From Flavobacterium soyae (GTDB taxonomy: Bacteria; Bacteroidota; Bacteroidia; Flavobacteriales; Flavobacteriaceae): a stretch of 64,000 nt of DNA. The translations under genes were made by a program, and so were the position numbers. This document shows positions 28,770-38,393 of this stretch, piece after piece. The stretch is from contig NZ_JAJQXA010000006.1 of the NCBI RefSeq assembly GCF_021245985.1, forward strand, positions 124,001-188,000, read 5' to 3'. The notes beneath the pieces are model-generated. The model was given only the letters and a program-made list of their open reading frames with translations. It was not told the DNA's origin and did not search any database. Each line of letters opens with the position of its first letter. Within the stretch, counting starts at the first letter, position 1.

Positions 28770-30044
28770 TTGAAAAAAGATATTATTTTAAAAGCTGAAA
28801 ATATTTCTAAACAATATCGTTTGGGACAAGTAGGTACAGGTACATTAAGTCACGATGTAAACAGATGGTGGCATGAAATACGCGGAAAAGAAAATCCATA
28901 TTTAAAAATTGGTGAAACTAATGATCGTTCAACTAAAGGTACTTCAGAATATGTTTGGGCTATTCAGGATATTAATTTTGAAGTCGAACGTGGAGAGGTT
29001 TTAGGAATCATAGGTAAAAATGGTGCTGGAAAATCAACACTTTTAAAAATACTTTCAAAAGTAACTGCGCCAACAACCGGAAGTATAAAATCTCGTGGAA
29101 GAATTGCTTCTTTATTAGAAGTTGGAACTGGATTTCATGGAGAAATGACTGGTCGTGAGAATATATTTTTAAACGGTGCTATTCTGGGGATGACAAAAAA
29201 GGAAATTGCTTCTAAACTAGATGAAATTATTGACTTCTCTGGCTGTGAACGTTATATTGATACTCCTGTAAAAAGATATAGCAGCGGAATGACCGTTCGT
29301 CTTGCATTTGCTGTAGCAGCTTTTTTGGAACCAGAAATTTTAGTTATAGATGAGGTTTTAGCTGTAGGTGATGCCGAGTTTCAAAAAAAAGCTATTGGAA
29401 AAATGCAGGATATTTCTAAAGGGCAGGGAAGAACAGTTTTGTTTGTGAGTCATAATATGGCGGCAGTAAAAAGTTTATGTCATAGAGGAATTGTCTTAGA
29501 GAATGGAAAGGTAAAGTTTGATGGAAATATTGAACATGCTGTGAGTTATTATTTAAGTGGAGATTCTGAAATAGTAAACCAAAAAATATTTGGCAGTGAT
29601 CATGAAACTGAAGAATTTAAACTGGAAAAGATTTCAATAAATAGCCAGGGAAAAACTATTTACGACCCTCTTTCTGAAAATAATGTTATAGAATTAAATA
29701 CAACTATAATTTTAAAAAATCAGTTAAATAAAAATTATCATTTAACGTACCATCTATATAATGAAATGGGTGAAGCTCTTTTTTCTTTTTCTAATGGTAA
29801 TGAAGAGTATGCATTAAATTATGGAAAAAATGAATTAGTGTGCATTTTTCCAGCTTCATTTTTTCAATCTGGACAATACTTCTTATCCTTATTTTTTGTA
29901 AAAGATAGAAGAGAGGCCATATTTATTGAGAATGATATAATGTCATTTACAATAGTTGATGGAAGCCGGGATTTAGGAGTCTATATGGGAAGAGAACCAG
30001 GTTATATTAAGCCTAAATTTGAATGGACAATTAAAAATAATTAA
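28770..30044 (+). CDS. wzt: ABC transporter ATPase with C-terminal domain (Wzt-like)
   Basis: 424 residues from a TTG start that gives the normal N-terminus KKDIILKAENISKQYRLG. Walker A GKNGAGKST at about 82-90, the signature SSGMTVRLAFAVAA near 171 and Walker B ILVIDEVLAVGD near 190 are present, then the switch His in FVSHNMAAV. After about residue 255 a beta-rich extension of some 170 residues follows; in Wzt proteins of O8/O9a type this part is a carbohydrate-binding domain that recognises the modified chain end. Together with Wzm it exports a polymer made in the cytosol by the glycosyltransferases that follow. Confidence 0.93.
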   Translation: MKKDIILKAENISKQYRLGQVGTGTLSHDVNRWWHEIRGKENPYLKIGETNDRSTKGTSEYVWAIQDINFEVERGEVLGIIGKNGAGKSTLLKILSKVTAPTTGSIKSRGRIASLLEVGTGFHGEMTGRENIFLNGAILGMTKKEIASKLDEIIDFSGCERYIDTPVKRYSSGMTVRLAFAVAAFLEPEILVIDEVLAVGDAEFQKKAIGKMQDISKGQGRTVLFVSHNMAAVKSLCHRGIVLENGKVKFDGNIEHAVSYYLSGDSEIVNQKIFGSDHETEEFKLEKISINSQGKTIYDPLSENNVIELNTTIILKNQLNKNYHLTYHLYNEMGEALFSFSNGNEEYALNYGKNELVCIFPASFFQSGQYFLSLFFVKDRREAIFIENDIMSFTIVDGSRDLGVYMGREPGYIKPKFEWTIKNN

Positions 30045-30047
30045 ATT

Positions 30048-30065
30048 TTATCTTCGATAATTTTT
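30048..30065 (+). terminator. Weak hairpin with T5 after wzt
   Basis: A five-base-pair stem (TTATC with GATAA, loop TTC) is followed by T5, just after the wzt stop. The stem is short and AT-rich, so it may be only a pause site or chance. It falls in a 125-base gap, the longest between wzm and 55408, which could mark partial separation of Wzm/Wzt from the glycosyltransferase row. Confidence 0.22.
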
Positions 30066-30169
30066 CTCAAATAAGATTAGTAATAATCGGCAGGTTAAAA
30101 ATTTAAAGCATAAGCTGATATTTTAAATTAAAATGATACTACAATACAAATTAAACTTTAATTATTTAC

Positions 30170-31090
30170 ATGGACGTTAAGATAAAAGTATCAGTCCATA
30201 TGATTACTTACGGACATGAGCTTTACATTAAACAAGCTATAGAGAGCGTTTTAATGCAAGAAACTAATTTTGATTTTGAATTGTTTATTGCAGATGATTG
30301 TTCTCCTGACAAAACGCCAGAAGTTGTAGAATCAATTTTAAGGAATCATCCTCAAGCATTTCGAATTAAGTATCACAGGCATAAAAAAAATATTGGTATG
30401 AAAGCTAATGGACTTTATGCTTTAGATCAATGTTTAGGTAAATATATTGCATTTTGTGAAGGAGATGATTATTGGACAGATCCGCATAAGCTGCAAAAAC
30501 AGGTTGATTTTCTGGAAAATAATACAAATTATTCGATTTGCTGGACAAAATATTTAATAAAACAAGAATCACAAAATTTATTACCATTAGAAAAGCCAGA
30601 TTGGATTTCTCATATTGAAAAAGATAAAAATTTTCATATTGATTTAAATAACATTTTTGCCCCTTACTGTACATACACATTGACAGCTGTACTAAGAAGG
30701 AATATGCTGGATTTTACAATATTAAGAAAATTAAAACATAGCAAGGATAATAGCATTTATGCACTTTGTTTAAGCAAAGGAAATGGAATGTTAATGGATT
30801 TTTATTCAAGTGCATATAGAGTACATGGAGGAGGTATATTTTCAGGCGCTTCAATTTATAAGCAAAAGTTCTATAGTTACCTTAACTTAAAAGAGATTAT
30901 TCTTAAAGTGCCAGATTGTGATAATGACAACATACGAAGTATTAGAAATCATCTTCTTAAGGAATCAATAAAATTTTGCCCTAATCGCTATTCCTTCGAT
31001 TATTTAAATTTAATCTGGGATTTTGCTGTTTGTTTTGGTTTTAAAAAAAGCTTGAAATTAGTCGTTAATAAATTAAAAAATGGAAAATAA
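30170..31090 (+). CDS. Family 2 glycosyltransferase (array member 1)
   Basis: 306 residues. GT-A fold: KVSVHMITYGHELYIKQAI, LFIADDCSPDKTPEV, and AFCEGDDYWTDPHKLQKQ with the metal-binding DD. HMITYxHExYI with GDDYW is a frequent variant in O-antigen loci of Bacteroidota. It overlaps the next gene by 11 bases. No membrane spans. Donor and linkage unknown; expected to add one sugar to the polymer exported by Wzm/Wzt. Confidence 0.87.
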   Translation: MDVKIKVSVHMITYGHELYIKQAIESVLMQETNFDFELFIADDCSPDKTPEVVESILRNHPQAFRIKYHRHKKNIGMKANGLYALDQCLGKYIAFCEGDDYWTDPHKLQKQVDFLENNTNYSICWTKYLIKQESQNLLPLEKPDWISHIEKDKNFHIDLNNIFAPYCTYTLTAVLRRNMLDFTILRKLKHSKDNSIYALCLSKGNGMLMDFYSSAYRVHGGGIFSGASIYKQKFYSYLNLKEIILKVPDCDNDNIRSIRNHLLKESIKFCPNRYSFDYLNLIWDFAVCFGFKKSLKLVVNKLKNGK

Positions 31091-32009
31091 TAATTTGGTC
31101 AGCATTATTATGCCCGCGTATAATGTCGCTAAATATATTCAGGCAAGTATAGATACTGTTTTAAATCAAACTTATACTAATTGGGAACTAATTATTGTTG
31201 ATGATGGCTCGATAGACGATACTGCAAAAATCTGCAAAAAATATTTAGATACAGATAACAGAATTAAATATATCTATCAAAATAATGCTAAACAAGCTAA
31301 GGCAAGAAACAACGGAATTCAAATTGCGAAGGGAGATATTATTGCTTTTCTAGATGCCGATGATTTATGGCTGCCAAATAAATTAGAGTTAAGTCTATCT
31401 CATTTTGACTTAAATATTTACGATTTAATATTTACAGATTCTTATTATTCAGGTCAGGAACAAATAGATGTGTCTGATCTAACATTAGAGAAAATGAGAG
31501 TTCAGAATGGTGAATATTTTGGACCTACTTCAATTTGTGATTTCCTGAAAATGAATAAAATCCCAATTCTTACAGTATTGGTAAAAAAAGCAGTACTTGA
31601 AAAAGTTGGGTCTTTTGATGAAAAATGTGTTCCCGCAGAAGACTATGATTTATGGCTGAGGCTTTTAAAAAACAATTGTAAATTCAAAGCCATTAATATT
31701 CCTCTTTCTATTTATCGATTTCAGGAGAACTCCTCAACCGCATCAGACAGATTAGCAACAAATGCTGTATTAGAACTTTTGATGAAAAATTTCACTATCG
31801 ATGAAGTCAAACGTATAAAGGCTGTCCCTTTTATTAAAAGTTGGATTATAAGATGGATTCAATTGTATTTAGCAGCTTCAAATATTAGCCAGCTTCAAAT
31901 AATTTTAAATCATTTTAATTTTAATAAATTTCCTGTAAAAATAACTTTTATATTGGGTCGTTTTATTAGTATTGATAAATTTAAAAAAATAATAATAAAA
32001 GCAATCTAA
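31080..32009 (+). CDS. Family 2 glycosyltransferase (array member 2)
   Basis: 309 residues. Starts LVSIIMPAYNVAKYIQASID, then WELIIVDDGSIDDT, ARNNGIQIAKG, AFLDADDLWLPNKLELSL with the DAD metal motif and the acceptor-side AEDYDLWLRLLKNN. Its motif order is the same as in the members at 32010 and 35668, so the three look like an expanded subfamily. Its stop abuts the TTG start of the next gene with no spacer. Confidence 0.9.
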   Translation: MENNNLVSIIMPAYNVAKYIQASIDTVLNQTYTNWELIIVDDGSIDDTAKICKKYLDTDNRIKYIYQNNAKQAKARNNGIQIAKGDIIAFLDADDLWLPNKLELSLSHFDLNIYDLIFTDSYYSGQEQIDVSDLTLEKMRVQNGEYFGPTSICDFLKMNKIPILTVLVKKAVLEKVGSFDEKCVPAEDYDLWLRLLKNNCKFKAINIPLSIYRFQENSSTASDRLATNAVLELLMKNFTIDEVKRIKAVPFIKSWIIRWIQLYLAASNISQLQIILNHFNFNKFPVKITFILGRFISIDKFKKIIIKAI

Positions 32010-32843
32010 TTGAGTCCAACAGTATCTATAATTATTCCCTGTTTCAATCAAGGTCAATTCCTTGATCAATGTTTGCAGTCAGTACTAAACCAAAGTTATG
32101 CGAGCTGGGAATGTATTATCGTTAACGATGGGAGTAGTGATAATAGTGAGGAAGCTGCAAAAAAATGGATTGAAAAAGACAGCAGATTTAAATATTTATT
32201 TACAGAAAACCGCGGCGTTTGCCATGCACGAAACTTAGGAGCAGATATTGCAAAAGGGACTTATTTACTGCCATTAGATGCAGATGACTATATTAGTGAT
32301 AATTATTTGCACGAATCTGTAAAAAACATAGACATTACAAATTCAAAAATAGTATTTGGACGTGCATTTTTCTTTGGAGAAAAAGACGAAGAATTTTCTC
32401 TGCAAAACGAAGTTGTCGTTCAGGACTTACTTCAATATAACAAAATTCACTGTTGCGGATTATTCAGGAAAAGTGACTTTGTTATTGCCGGAGGATATGA
32501 TGAGAATATGAAATTTGGTTTTGAAGATTGGGAACTTTGGATCAATATGCTGAAAAAAGGAGGAAAGGCAGCCAAATTAGAAAACAGCTTTCTTTTTTAT
32601 AGAATCAAAGAAAATTCCAGAAGTACAATAATTGACAATAACGAAATTAAGAATCAGGAAATGCTTGAATATATTTTTAAAAAACATATTCAAGCGTATG
32701 GTTACGATTCAATTTTTGAAATGTATAATAAAAATTTAGAATTACAGAATGCCTTTAAAAACCTGCACACTTCTTTTTCTTTTAAAACAATATTTTTTCT
32801 GTTATTAAAAAAAATAAAAGATAAATTCAAAAAGCAAAGATGA
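32010..32843 (+). CDS. Family 2 glycosyltransferase (array member 3)
   Basis: 277 residues, TTG start immediately after the stop of the previous gene. TVSIIIPCFNQGQFLDQCL, WECIIVNDGSSDNS, ARNLGADIAKG, LPLDADDYIS and GFEDWELWINMLKKGG form a complete GT-A set. It resembles array member 6 at 35668 closely (NQxxxL, WEC, DKDSRF). It ends in a lysine-rich tail. The next gene overlaps by 4 bases. Confidence 0.9.
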   Translation: MSPTVSIIIPCFNQGQFLDQCLQSVLNQSYASWECIIVNDGSSDNSEEAAKKWIEKDSRFKYLFTENRGVCHARNLGADIAKGTYLLPLDADDYISDNYLHESVKNIDITNSKIVFGRAFFFGEKDEEFSLQNEVVVQDLLQYNKIHCCGLFRKSDFVIAGGYDENMKFGFEDWELWINMLKKGGKAAKLENSFLFYRIKENSRSTIIDNNEIKNQEMLEYIFKKHIQAYGYDSIFEMYNKNLELQNAFKNLHTSFSFKTIFFLLLKKIKDKFKKQR

Positions 32844-33694
32844 TATCTATTATTATTTGTTCCAGAAGTACTCAAATTGACCCGATATTTTTTAATAATA
32901 TCACAGAAACAGTAGACTCTGCTTATGAATTAATTATAATTGATAATTCAGAGAACAAACACTCTATTTTTGAAGCCTACAATCTCGGAATTAAAAAAAG
33001 CAAGGGAACTTATTTATGTTTCATTCATGATGATATCAGATTTCATACAAAAGGCTGGGGAAAAGCAGTAATATCTATTTTTCAATCTGATGCCGAAATT
33101 GGATTAATTGGTATAGCCGGAACAAAAGTTAAAGGCAAAATGATATCTGGATGGTGGGATTGTCCTGAAGAATACAGAGTAATGAATATAATGCAGCATC
33201 TTAATTCAGGAAAAACCGAACACTGGAATATGGGCTGGAGAGATAATTCTGTCGAAGAAGTTGTTGCTGTTGATGGTGTTTTTATGGCAATGCCTAAAAA
33301 AGAAAAAATATCTTTTTCTGAAAAGTTTAAAGGTTTTCATAACTACGATTTAGATATCTCATTTAAGGTTAAAAAGTGTGGTAAAAAAATAGTTGTAACG
33401 AATCAAATTTTATTAGAGCATTTTTCAGAAGGACAAGTAGATGCAAATTGGGTTAAATCGACATTGAAAATACATAATTATTATAACAAAATTTTACCGC
33501 TTACAGTAGAGAATAATTTAAGTAAGGATGAATTAGAAAGTATCGATTTTGAAAACTTAAAAAAAATGATTTATCTGGCTTTTACATACAAAAGACCGTA
33601 TTTGGCATTTCGTATTTGGTTTAAGTTTTTTTTAAAACACCCAAAAAATAAGTTTCATAATTATTTTTTAAGAGAATTTATAAAATTGATTTAA
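32840..33694 (+). CDS. Glycosyltransferase, GT2-related (array member 4)
   Basis: 284 residues. The fold is GT-A but of the divergent GT2-like group: MISIIICSRSTQIDPIF, YELIIIDNSENKHSIFEAYNLG and YLCFIHDDIRFHTKGWG, where HDD is the metal site. VVAVDGVFMAMPK and FHNYDLDISFKVKKCG match the acceptor half of this subgroup. Unlike its neighbours it lacks the NQTYxxWE segment. Overlaps member 3 by 4 bases. Confidence 0.82.
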   Translation: MISIIICSRSTQIDPIFFNNITETVDSAYELIIIDNSENKHSIFEAYNLGIKKSKGTYLCFIHDDIRFHTKGWGKAVISIFQSDAEIGLIGIAGTKVKGKMISGWWDCPEEYRVMNIMQHLNSGKTEHWNMGWRDNSVEEVVAVDGVFMAMPKKEKISFSEKFKGFHNYDLDISFKVKKCGKKIVVTNQILLEHFSEGQVDANWVKSTLKIHNYYNKILPLTVENNLSKDELESIDFENLKKMIYLAFTYKRPYLAFRIWFKFFLKHPKNKFHNYFLREFIKLI

Positions 33695-33697
33695 AAA

Positions 33698-34639
33698 ATG
33701 CTGGCAATAATTATTCCTTATTTCAAGCTTGAGTTTTTTGAAGAAACATTGTCGTCGCTTGCCAATCAGACTAATAAAGAGTTTAAAGTTTATATAGGTA
33801 ATGACGCGAGCCCGGAAGATTGCTCAGATATAATAGAAAAATACAAACAAAAAATAGATTTAGTATACCATAATTTTGAATCTAATTTAGGAAGTATTTC
33901 ATTAATTCAGCAATGGGAACGCTGCATAGAACTTTCGAAAAACGAAAAATGGTTAATGCTCTTAGGAGACGATGACATTTTAGGAAATAATGTCGTCGAA
34001 GAGTTTTACAATTTTATCGAATCAAATGATAAAGAAATTGATCTAATTAGATTTAATCTTAACGTTATTGATGAGAATGGAGACTTAAAAAGCCAGTTAT
34101 TTGATCATGAAGTTCATGAAACATCTCAAAAATTACTAGATCAGATGCTTTTAATGAAGGAAACCATAACCGCCAGCGAATTCATTTTTAGTCGAAATGT
34201 TTATAATCGAAACAATGGATTTGTAGAATTCCCGCTTGCATGGTTCTCGGATTATGCTACATGGCTGGTATTTAGCAAAAACACTGGAGTTTTTTATATA
34301 AAGAATGCCTTAGTGTATTGGAGACTTAGCCAGAGTAATATATCTTCTGTTGTAGCTACAGAGAAAAACATTCAGTTAAAAATAAAAAGTCTTTTTTTGT
34401 TTATGTATTTTCTACAGATCAATTTTAACATTGAACGTAAAAGACTAAAAGATTATACACATGCACAGCTAATTAATTTTTTTGGTAATATTTCAGATTT
34501 TGTAAAAATTAGAATTTTAAGAAAAGAATTTTTCAAGTTCAGATTTAAATTAGCAGATATAATCATTCTAGAGTTTATTTTTGACCGTATTAAGAGAAAA
34601 AAAATAAAAAATTTATGGAAGTATTTGTACCGCACTTAA
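33698..34639 (+). CDS. Family 2 glycosyltransferase (array member 5)
   Basis: 313 residues. LAIIIPYFKLEFFEETLSSL, FKVYIGNDASPEDC and KWLMLLGDDDILGNNVVEE (GDDD metal site) define the GT-A domain. The C-terminal third is basic and helical with no span. The last 25 bases overlap the start of the GT-B gene at 34615, the longest overlap in the array, which suggests tight coupling of the two products. Confidence 0.87.
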   Translation: MLAIIIPYFKLEFFEETLSSLANQTNKEFKVYIGNDASPEDCSDIIEKYKQKIDLVYHNFESNLGSISLIQQWERCIELSKNEKWLMLLGDDDILGNNVVEEFYNFIESNDKEIDLIRFNLNVIDENGDLKSQLFDHEVHETSQKLLDQMLLMKETITASEFIFSRNVYNRNNGFVEFPLAWFSDYATWLVFSKNTGVFYIKNALVYWRLSQSNISSVVATEKNIQLKIKSLFLFMYFLQINFNIERKRLKDYTHAQLINFFGNISDFVKIRILRKEFFKFRFKLADIIILEFIFDRIKRKKIKNLWKYLYRT

Positions 34640-35667
34640 AGGATAGAAATATTTACCTTGATGAAATTATTTGTTTTTCAGATTGTAATTTTATTTTTAG
34701 CGATTTTAATAGTTATAAAAACACTTATAAAATTGTAAATATTCATTTTCCAGAAGCTATTTTCAATTGGATCGTTCCAACAGATGAACAGTTAAATGAT
34801 CTTGAACAAAAAATTTTAGACTGGAAAAAGCATTCAAAAATAATTTACACTTTAAACGATATCAAATCGCATTACGACGAAGAAAATAAGTTTGCAGATT
34901 TATTTAGATTAGTACAAAAACATGCAGATGGAGTGATTCATTTAGGGAATTATTCGTTAGAAAAATACAAACATCTTTTTTCTGTCAATTGTCAGCATAC
35001 AGTTATTTATCATCCTTTGTATGATAGTTTAATTGCAGATTTTGCGATTGCAGATTTTCAGGAAAAATTTCAATTAAATTTAAAAGATAAATATGTTGTT
35101 TCAGTAATTGGAGATATAAGATCAATGGAAGAAGTAAAACTTATCTTTAAAGTTTTTAATAAAATTCCGCACAAAAATAAGTTTTTGATTGTTCCTAATA
35201 TGTTTGTATTTATGAAACTGCCAAAATTTTTCCCATACCGTTTTAGAAATATATACAGAAGAGTTGAAGAGTTTTTGTTTTGCTTTCCACTTCGAAAAGA
35301 ACAATATTTTTTTAATTTTAAATTTATAGATTATAACTATATGGTTGATTTAGTTAAGAATTCATCACTAGTTGTTATTCCGAGATTAAAAAATTTAAAT
35401 TCAGGAAATCTGTATTTGGGGTTGAGTTTTGATAAACCAATGATAATTCCAAAAGTGGGAAATTTGACAGAAACGGCAGATTATTTTAATTTTCCATTAC
35501 TAGATTTGCAAAAGAAAAATTATGAAGAAGTGATTGATGCTGCAATGGCTTTAGATCAAAAAGCTTTTTTTAAAACTAAAGAGTATCTGGAAAAGAAAGA
35601 TAAATTTAAAGCCAGTACTATTGCGGCACAATATGATGCTTTTTTTTACCAATTGATAAATAATTAA
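34615..35667 (+). CDS. GT-B-type glycosyltransferase within the GT2 row
   Basis: 350 residues. No GT2 motifs. Two-lobed GT-B-like pattern: KHSKIIYTLNDIKSHYDEE in the first half, ADGVIHLGNYSLEKYKHLF, then DKYVVSVIGDIRSMEEVKLIF opening the second lobe, and a late LVVIPRLKNLNSGNLYLGLSFDKPMIIP, where the GT4-type E..A helix is replaced by NSGNLYLGL. It recalls the GT-B proteins of the GumK/GT70 or beta-mannosyltransferase kind, but I cannot place it. ATG start inside the end of the previous gene. It divides the GT2 row into two groups. Confidence 0.68.
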   Translation: MEVFVPHLKDRNIYLDEIICFSDCNFIFSDFNSYKNTYKIVNIHFPEAIFNWIVPTDEQLNDLEQKILDWKKHSKIIYTLNDIKSHYDEENKFADLFRLVQKHADGVIHLGNYSLEKYKHLFSVNCQHTVIYHPLYDSLIADFAIADFQEKFQLNLKDKYVVSVIGDIRSMEEVKLIFKVFNKIPHKNKFLIVPNMFVFMKLPKFFPYRFRNIYRRVEEFLFCFPLRKEQYFFNFKFIDYNYMVDLVKNSSLVVIPRLKNLNSGNLYLGLSFDKPMIIPKVGNLTETADYFNFPLLDLQKKNYEEVIDAAMALDQKAFFKTKEYLEKKDKFKASTIAAQYDAFFYQLINN

Positions 35668-36579
35668 ATGGATCCGTTAGTTTCTATAATTGTTCCCTGC
35701 TATAATCAGAGTCAGTATTTAACTGAGGCGCTCGATTCAATATATAATCAAACTTTTACGAATTGGGAATGTTTAATTATTGATGACGGAAGTACCGATA
35801 ATACGGCTGAAGTAGCAAAATGCTTTGTTGATAAAGATTCCCGTTTTGCCTATTTTTTTAAAGAGAACGGTGGAGTCAGCAGTACAAGAAATTTAGGATT
35901 AGAAAATGCAAATGGACAATATATTCAGTTTTTAGATTGTGATGATGTTTTAGATTCTAGAAAACTAGAATTGTCAATAAAAGAACTGGAGTTAAATAAA
36001 AAGATACAAATCGTCATATCTAATTTTAGAATGTTTACGAACGATGTAAAAGCTTCATCTCCTCCATTTTGCATTTTAGATCCTGTATATTTTAATCTTG
36101 ACGGATTTTTATACGAATGGAACATATCATTTTCTCTTCAAATGCAATGTGGTTTTTTTGATGCTTTATTGTTCAAAAATATTCGTTTTCCTGATAATTT
36201 GTCAGCACAAGAAGACTGGGTTGTCTGGGTAAGTTTATTTAAAACAGGATGTAAGGCAGCTTTTATAGATCAACCATTAGCATATTATAGAATTAACCCT
36301 AATAGCAGGATGTCAACTTTGGGTATCGATGATAATAAAGTAAAGGTTCTGAAAAGTTTTAAATCTATTCTTACTAATGATGAATACTACAAATTTACTT
36401 TTACTTTAATTTCAAGAATTTATCAGTCAAATGAAGAGGTTAAAAAAAGACTGAAAGAAGTTAGAAGTTCAAATGCTTATCAAACAGGTTTAATGATTAA
36501 AAAGATTCTAAAAAAAATGGGACTGTTAAATGTTTCAAGATCTTTTTTTAAAATAATACTTCGATTCAAAAATAAATAA
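35668..36579 (+). CDS. Family 2 glycosyltransferase (array member 6)
   Basis: 303 residues. PLVSIIVPCYNQSQYLTEAL, WECLIIDDGSTDNTAEV, STRNLGLENANG, QFLDCDDVLDSRKLEL with DCDD metal site and SAQEDWVVWVSLFKTG. It is the closest relative of array member 3 within the locus, judged by shared phrases, pointing to duplication. Directly abuts the GT-B gene and overlaps the next by one base. Confidence 0.9.
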   Translation: MDPLVSIIVPCYNQSQYLTEALDSIYNQTFTNWECLIIDDGSTDNTAEVAKCFVDKDSRFAYFFKENGGVSSTRNLGLENANGQYIQFLDCDDVLDSRKLELSIKELELNKKIQIVISNFRMFTNDVKASSPPFCILDPVYFNLDGFLYEWNISFSLQMQCGFFDALLFKNIRFPDNLSAQEDWVVWVSLFKTGCKAAFIDQPLAYYRINPNSRMSTLGIDDNKVKVLKSFKSILTNDEYYKFTFTLISRIYQSNEEVKKRLKEVRSSNAYQTGLMIKKILKKMGLLNVSRSFFKIILRFKNK

Positions 36580-37502
36580 TGGCTAAACTTTCTATAATTA
36601 TACCAAGCTATAACCATGGCGAATTTTTAATCGACAGATTAGAAACTATTTATAATCAAACATACAAAGATTGGGAAGCAATTATTATTGATGATAAATC
36701 GACAGATGACAGCGTAGCAATAATTGAAAAGTTTCTTAAAAACAATCCTGATTTTAATATCAAATATTTTATAGTAAATGAGAATAATTCAGGAAGCGGT
36801 TACAACTCTTGGAAAAAAGGTATCGAACTTGCCGAAACAAAATATATCTGGATAGCCGAGACTGATGATTATTCTGATGTAACTTTTCTGGAAGAATTAA
36901 TTCCTGTTTTAGAATCTAATGAAAAAGTTTCTCTGGCTTTTTCTGCCAGTCATTACGTTGAGAACAATAAAATTACCTACGATTCATCAAACAGAACAAA
37001 AGATTTAAACGTTAATAAAAATGAATATAAAGTAATAGATAAAAGTGTTTTCTTTAAAAGAATGCCATTTGATACTTACATAACAAATGGAAGTTCAGTT
37101 GTATTTAAAAAACCAAACGTAACTATACCCGATACTATCTTTACAAATAAACAATGTTCGGACATTTTTTTATGGTCATATTTATTAGAAAACAGCTCGT
37201 TTGCATTTTTAAATAAAAACCTAAATTATTTTAGAAGGCATGCTGGGTCAACATCTACATTTTTACAAAAACATAAATTGGAGAGCATTTATCATGAAAA
37301 TGCTAAATACTTGAATCTTTTTAAGCAGACGGATAAATATCCCCAATTTATTAATCATTATATTAAATACTATATCTGGAGTCATAAAAAAGATTTTTTA
37401 AACACCTCGAGCGTTCGAAAAATACAAATTAATAAAAACCTAAGACTGCTATATTTTCTTGAATTAATTCGTTTCACAGCATTTAAACTTTTTAGAAAAT
37501 GA
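36579..37502 (+). CDS. Family 2 glycosyltransferase (array member 7)
   Basis: 307 residues. KLSIIIPSYNHGEFLIDRLETI, WEAIIIDDKSTDDS, and KYIWIAETDDYSDVTFLEEL with ETDD metal site. SGSGYNSWKKGIELAETKY is the GxxxSWxxG form typical of one O-antigen GT2 subgroup. Overlaps both neighbours by 1-4 bases. Donor unknown. Confidence 0.88.
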   Translation: MAKLSIIIPSYNHGEFLIDRLETIYNQTYKDWEAIIIDDKSTDDSVAIIEKFLKNNPDFNIKYFIVNENNSGSGYNSWKKGIELAETKYIWIAETDDYSDVTFLEELIPVLESNEKVSLAFSASHYVENNKITYDSSNRTKDLNVNKNEYKVIDKSVFFKRMPFDTYITNGSSVVFKKPNVTIPDTIFTNKQCSDIFLWSYLLENSSFAFLNKNLNYFRRHAGSTSTFLQKHKLESIYHENAKYLNLFKQTDKYPQFINHYIKYYIWSHKKDFLNTSSVRKIQINKNLRLLYFLELIRFTAFKLFRK

Positions 37503-38392
37503 GCATTTCTCCTTTGGTATCGGTTATTATTACAACTTATAACAGGGCTTATTATTTAAAAAAAGCTATAGATTCTGTTTTTAATCAGACTTATAAAAAT
37601 TTAGATGTTATAGTAGTTGATGACGGAACGATTGGAGATGAAAATCAAAAGTTATGTTCGAAATATGATTCTATAACATACTTAAAAATCAAAAACTCCG
37701 GCGGCCCTTGTAAACCTAGAAATGAAGGTATAAAGATTTCGAAAGGAGAATATATCATTTTTTTAGACGATGATGATCTTTGGGAACCTAATAAAATAGA
37801 AATACTTCTTGATGTTTTAGAAAAAAATCCGTCATTTGGTTTAGCACATCATTATTGTAAATTAATTGATGAAAATGATAATGAATTAGACAGATATGTA
37901 GGTAAGCCAGGTAAAATTGAAGACAAGCATGGTGATATATCAATGAAAATGATCGGGAACTATACCGTTAGTGATTATCCTCTTACTCGGGCAGGAATTA
38001 TTAAAAAAGTAGGCTTTTTTAATGAAAAAATGATTGCAGCTGGTGAAGATGTCGAATATTGGAACAGGGCCTCGTTTTTTACTAAATTTTATTATGTCGA
38101 TTTACCACTCACAAAATACCGAATACATTTTTCAAACAATTCAAAGATTAACGAAAAAGAATATTTAAAATTAAATCTCTTCAATAAAGAATTTATAACG
38201 GAATATAAAAACAAAGGGATTATCTCAAAAAAAGATTATCCCAGATATATCCAAAAACTGGTACACAATCAGATAAAGATGTTTAAATTAAACTATTTTA
38301 AAAGTTTAAGCATTTTAAATAAGTTGGATTCTTTCTGGTTTTTCAATTGGAAAAATTTAAAATTATTTATTTTTATTTTAATAAAGAGGTAA
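37499..38392 (+). CDS. Family 2 glycosyltransferase (array member 8)
   Basis: 297 residues. PLVSVIITTYNRAYYLKKAID, LDVIVVDDGTIGDEN, PRNEGIKISKGEYIIFLDDDDLWEPNKIE (DDDD metal site) and IAAGEDVEYWNRASF. The FLDDDD block is the classic GT2 form. Overlaps member 7 by 4 bases; the next gene starts at TTG after one base. Confidence 0.9.
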   Translation: MSISPLVSVIITTYNRAYYLKKAIDSVFNQTYKNLDVIVVDDGTIGDENQKLCSKYDSITYLKIKNSGGPCKPRNEGIKISKGEYIIFLDDDDLWEPNKIEILLDVLEKNPSFGLAHHYCKLIDENDNELDRYVGKPGKIEDKHGDISMKMIGNYTVSDYPLTRAGIIKKVGFFNEKMIAAGEDVEYWNRASFFTKFYYVDLPLTKYRIHFSNNSKINEKEYLKLNLFNKEFITEYKNKGIISKKDYPRYIQKLVHNQIKMFKLNYFKSLSILNKLDSFWFFNWKNLKLFIFILIKR

Positions 38393-38393
38393 A

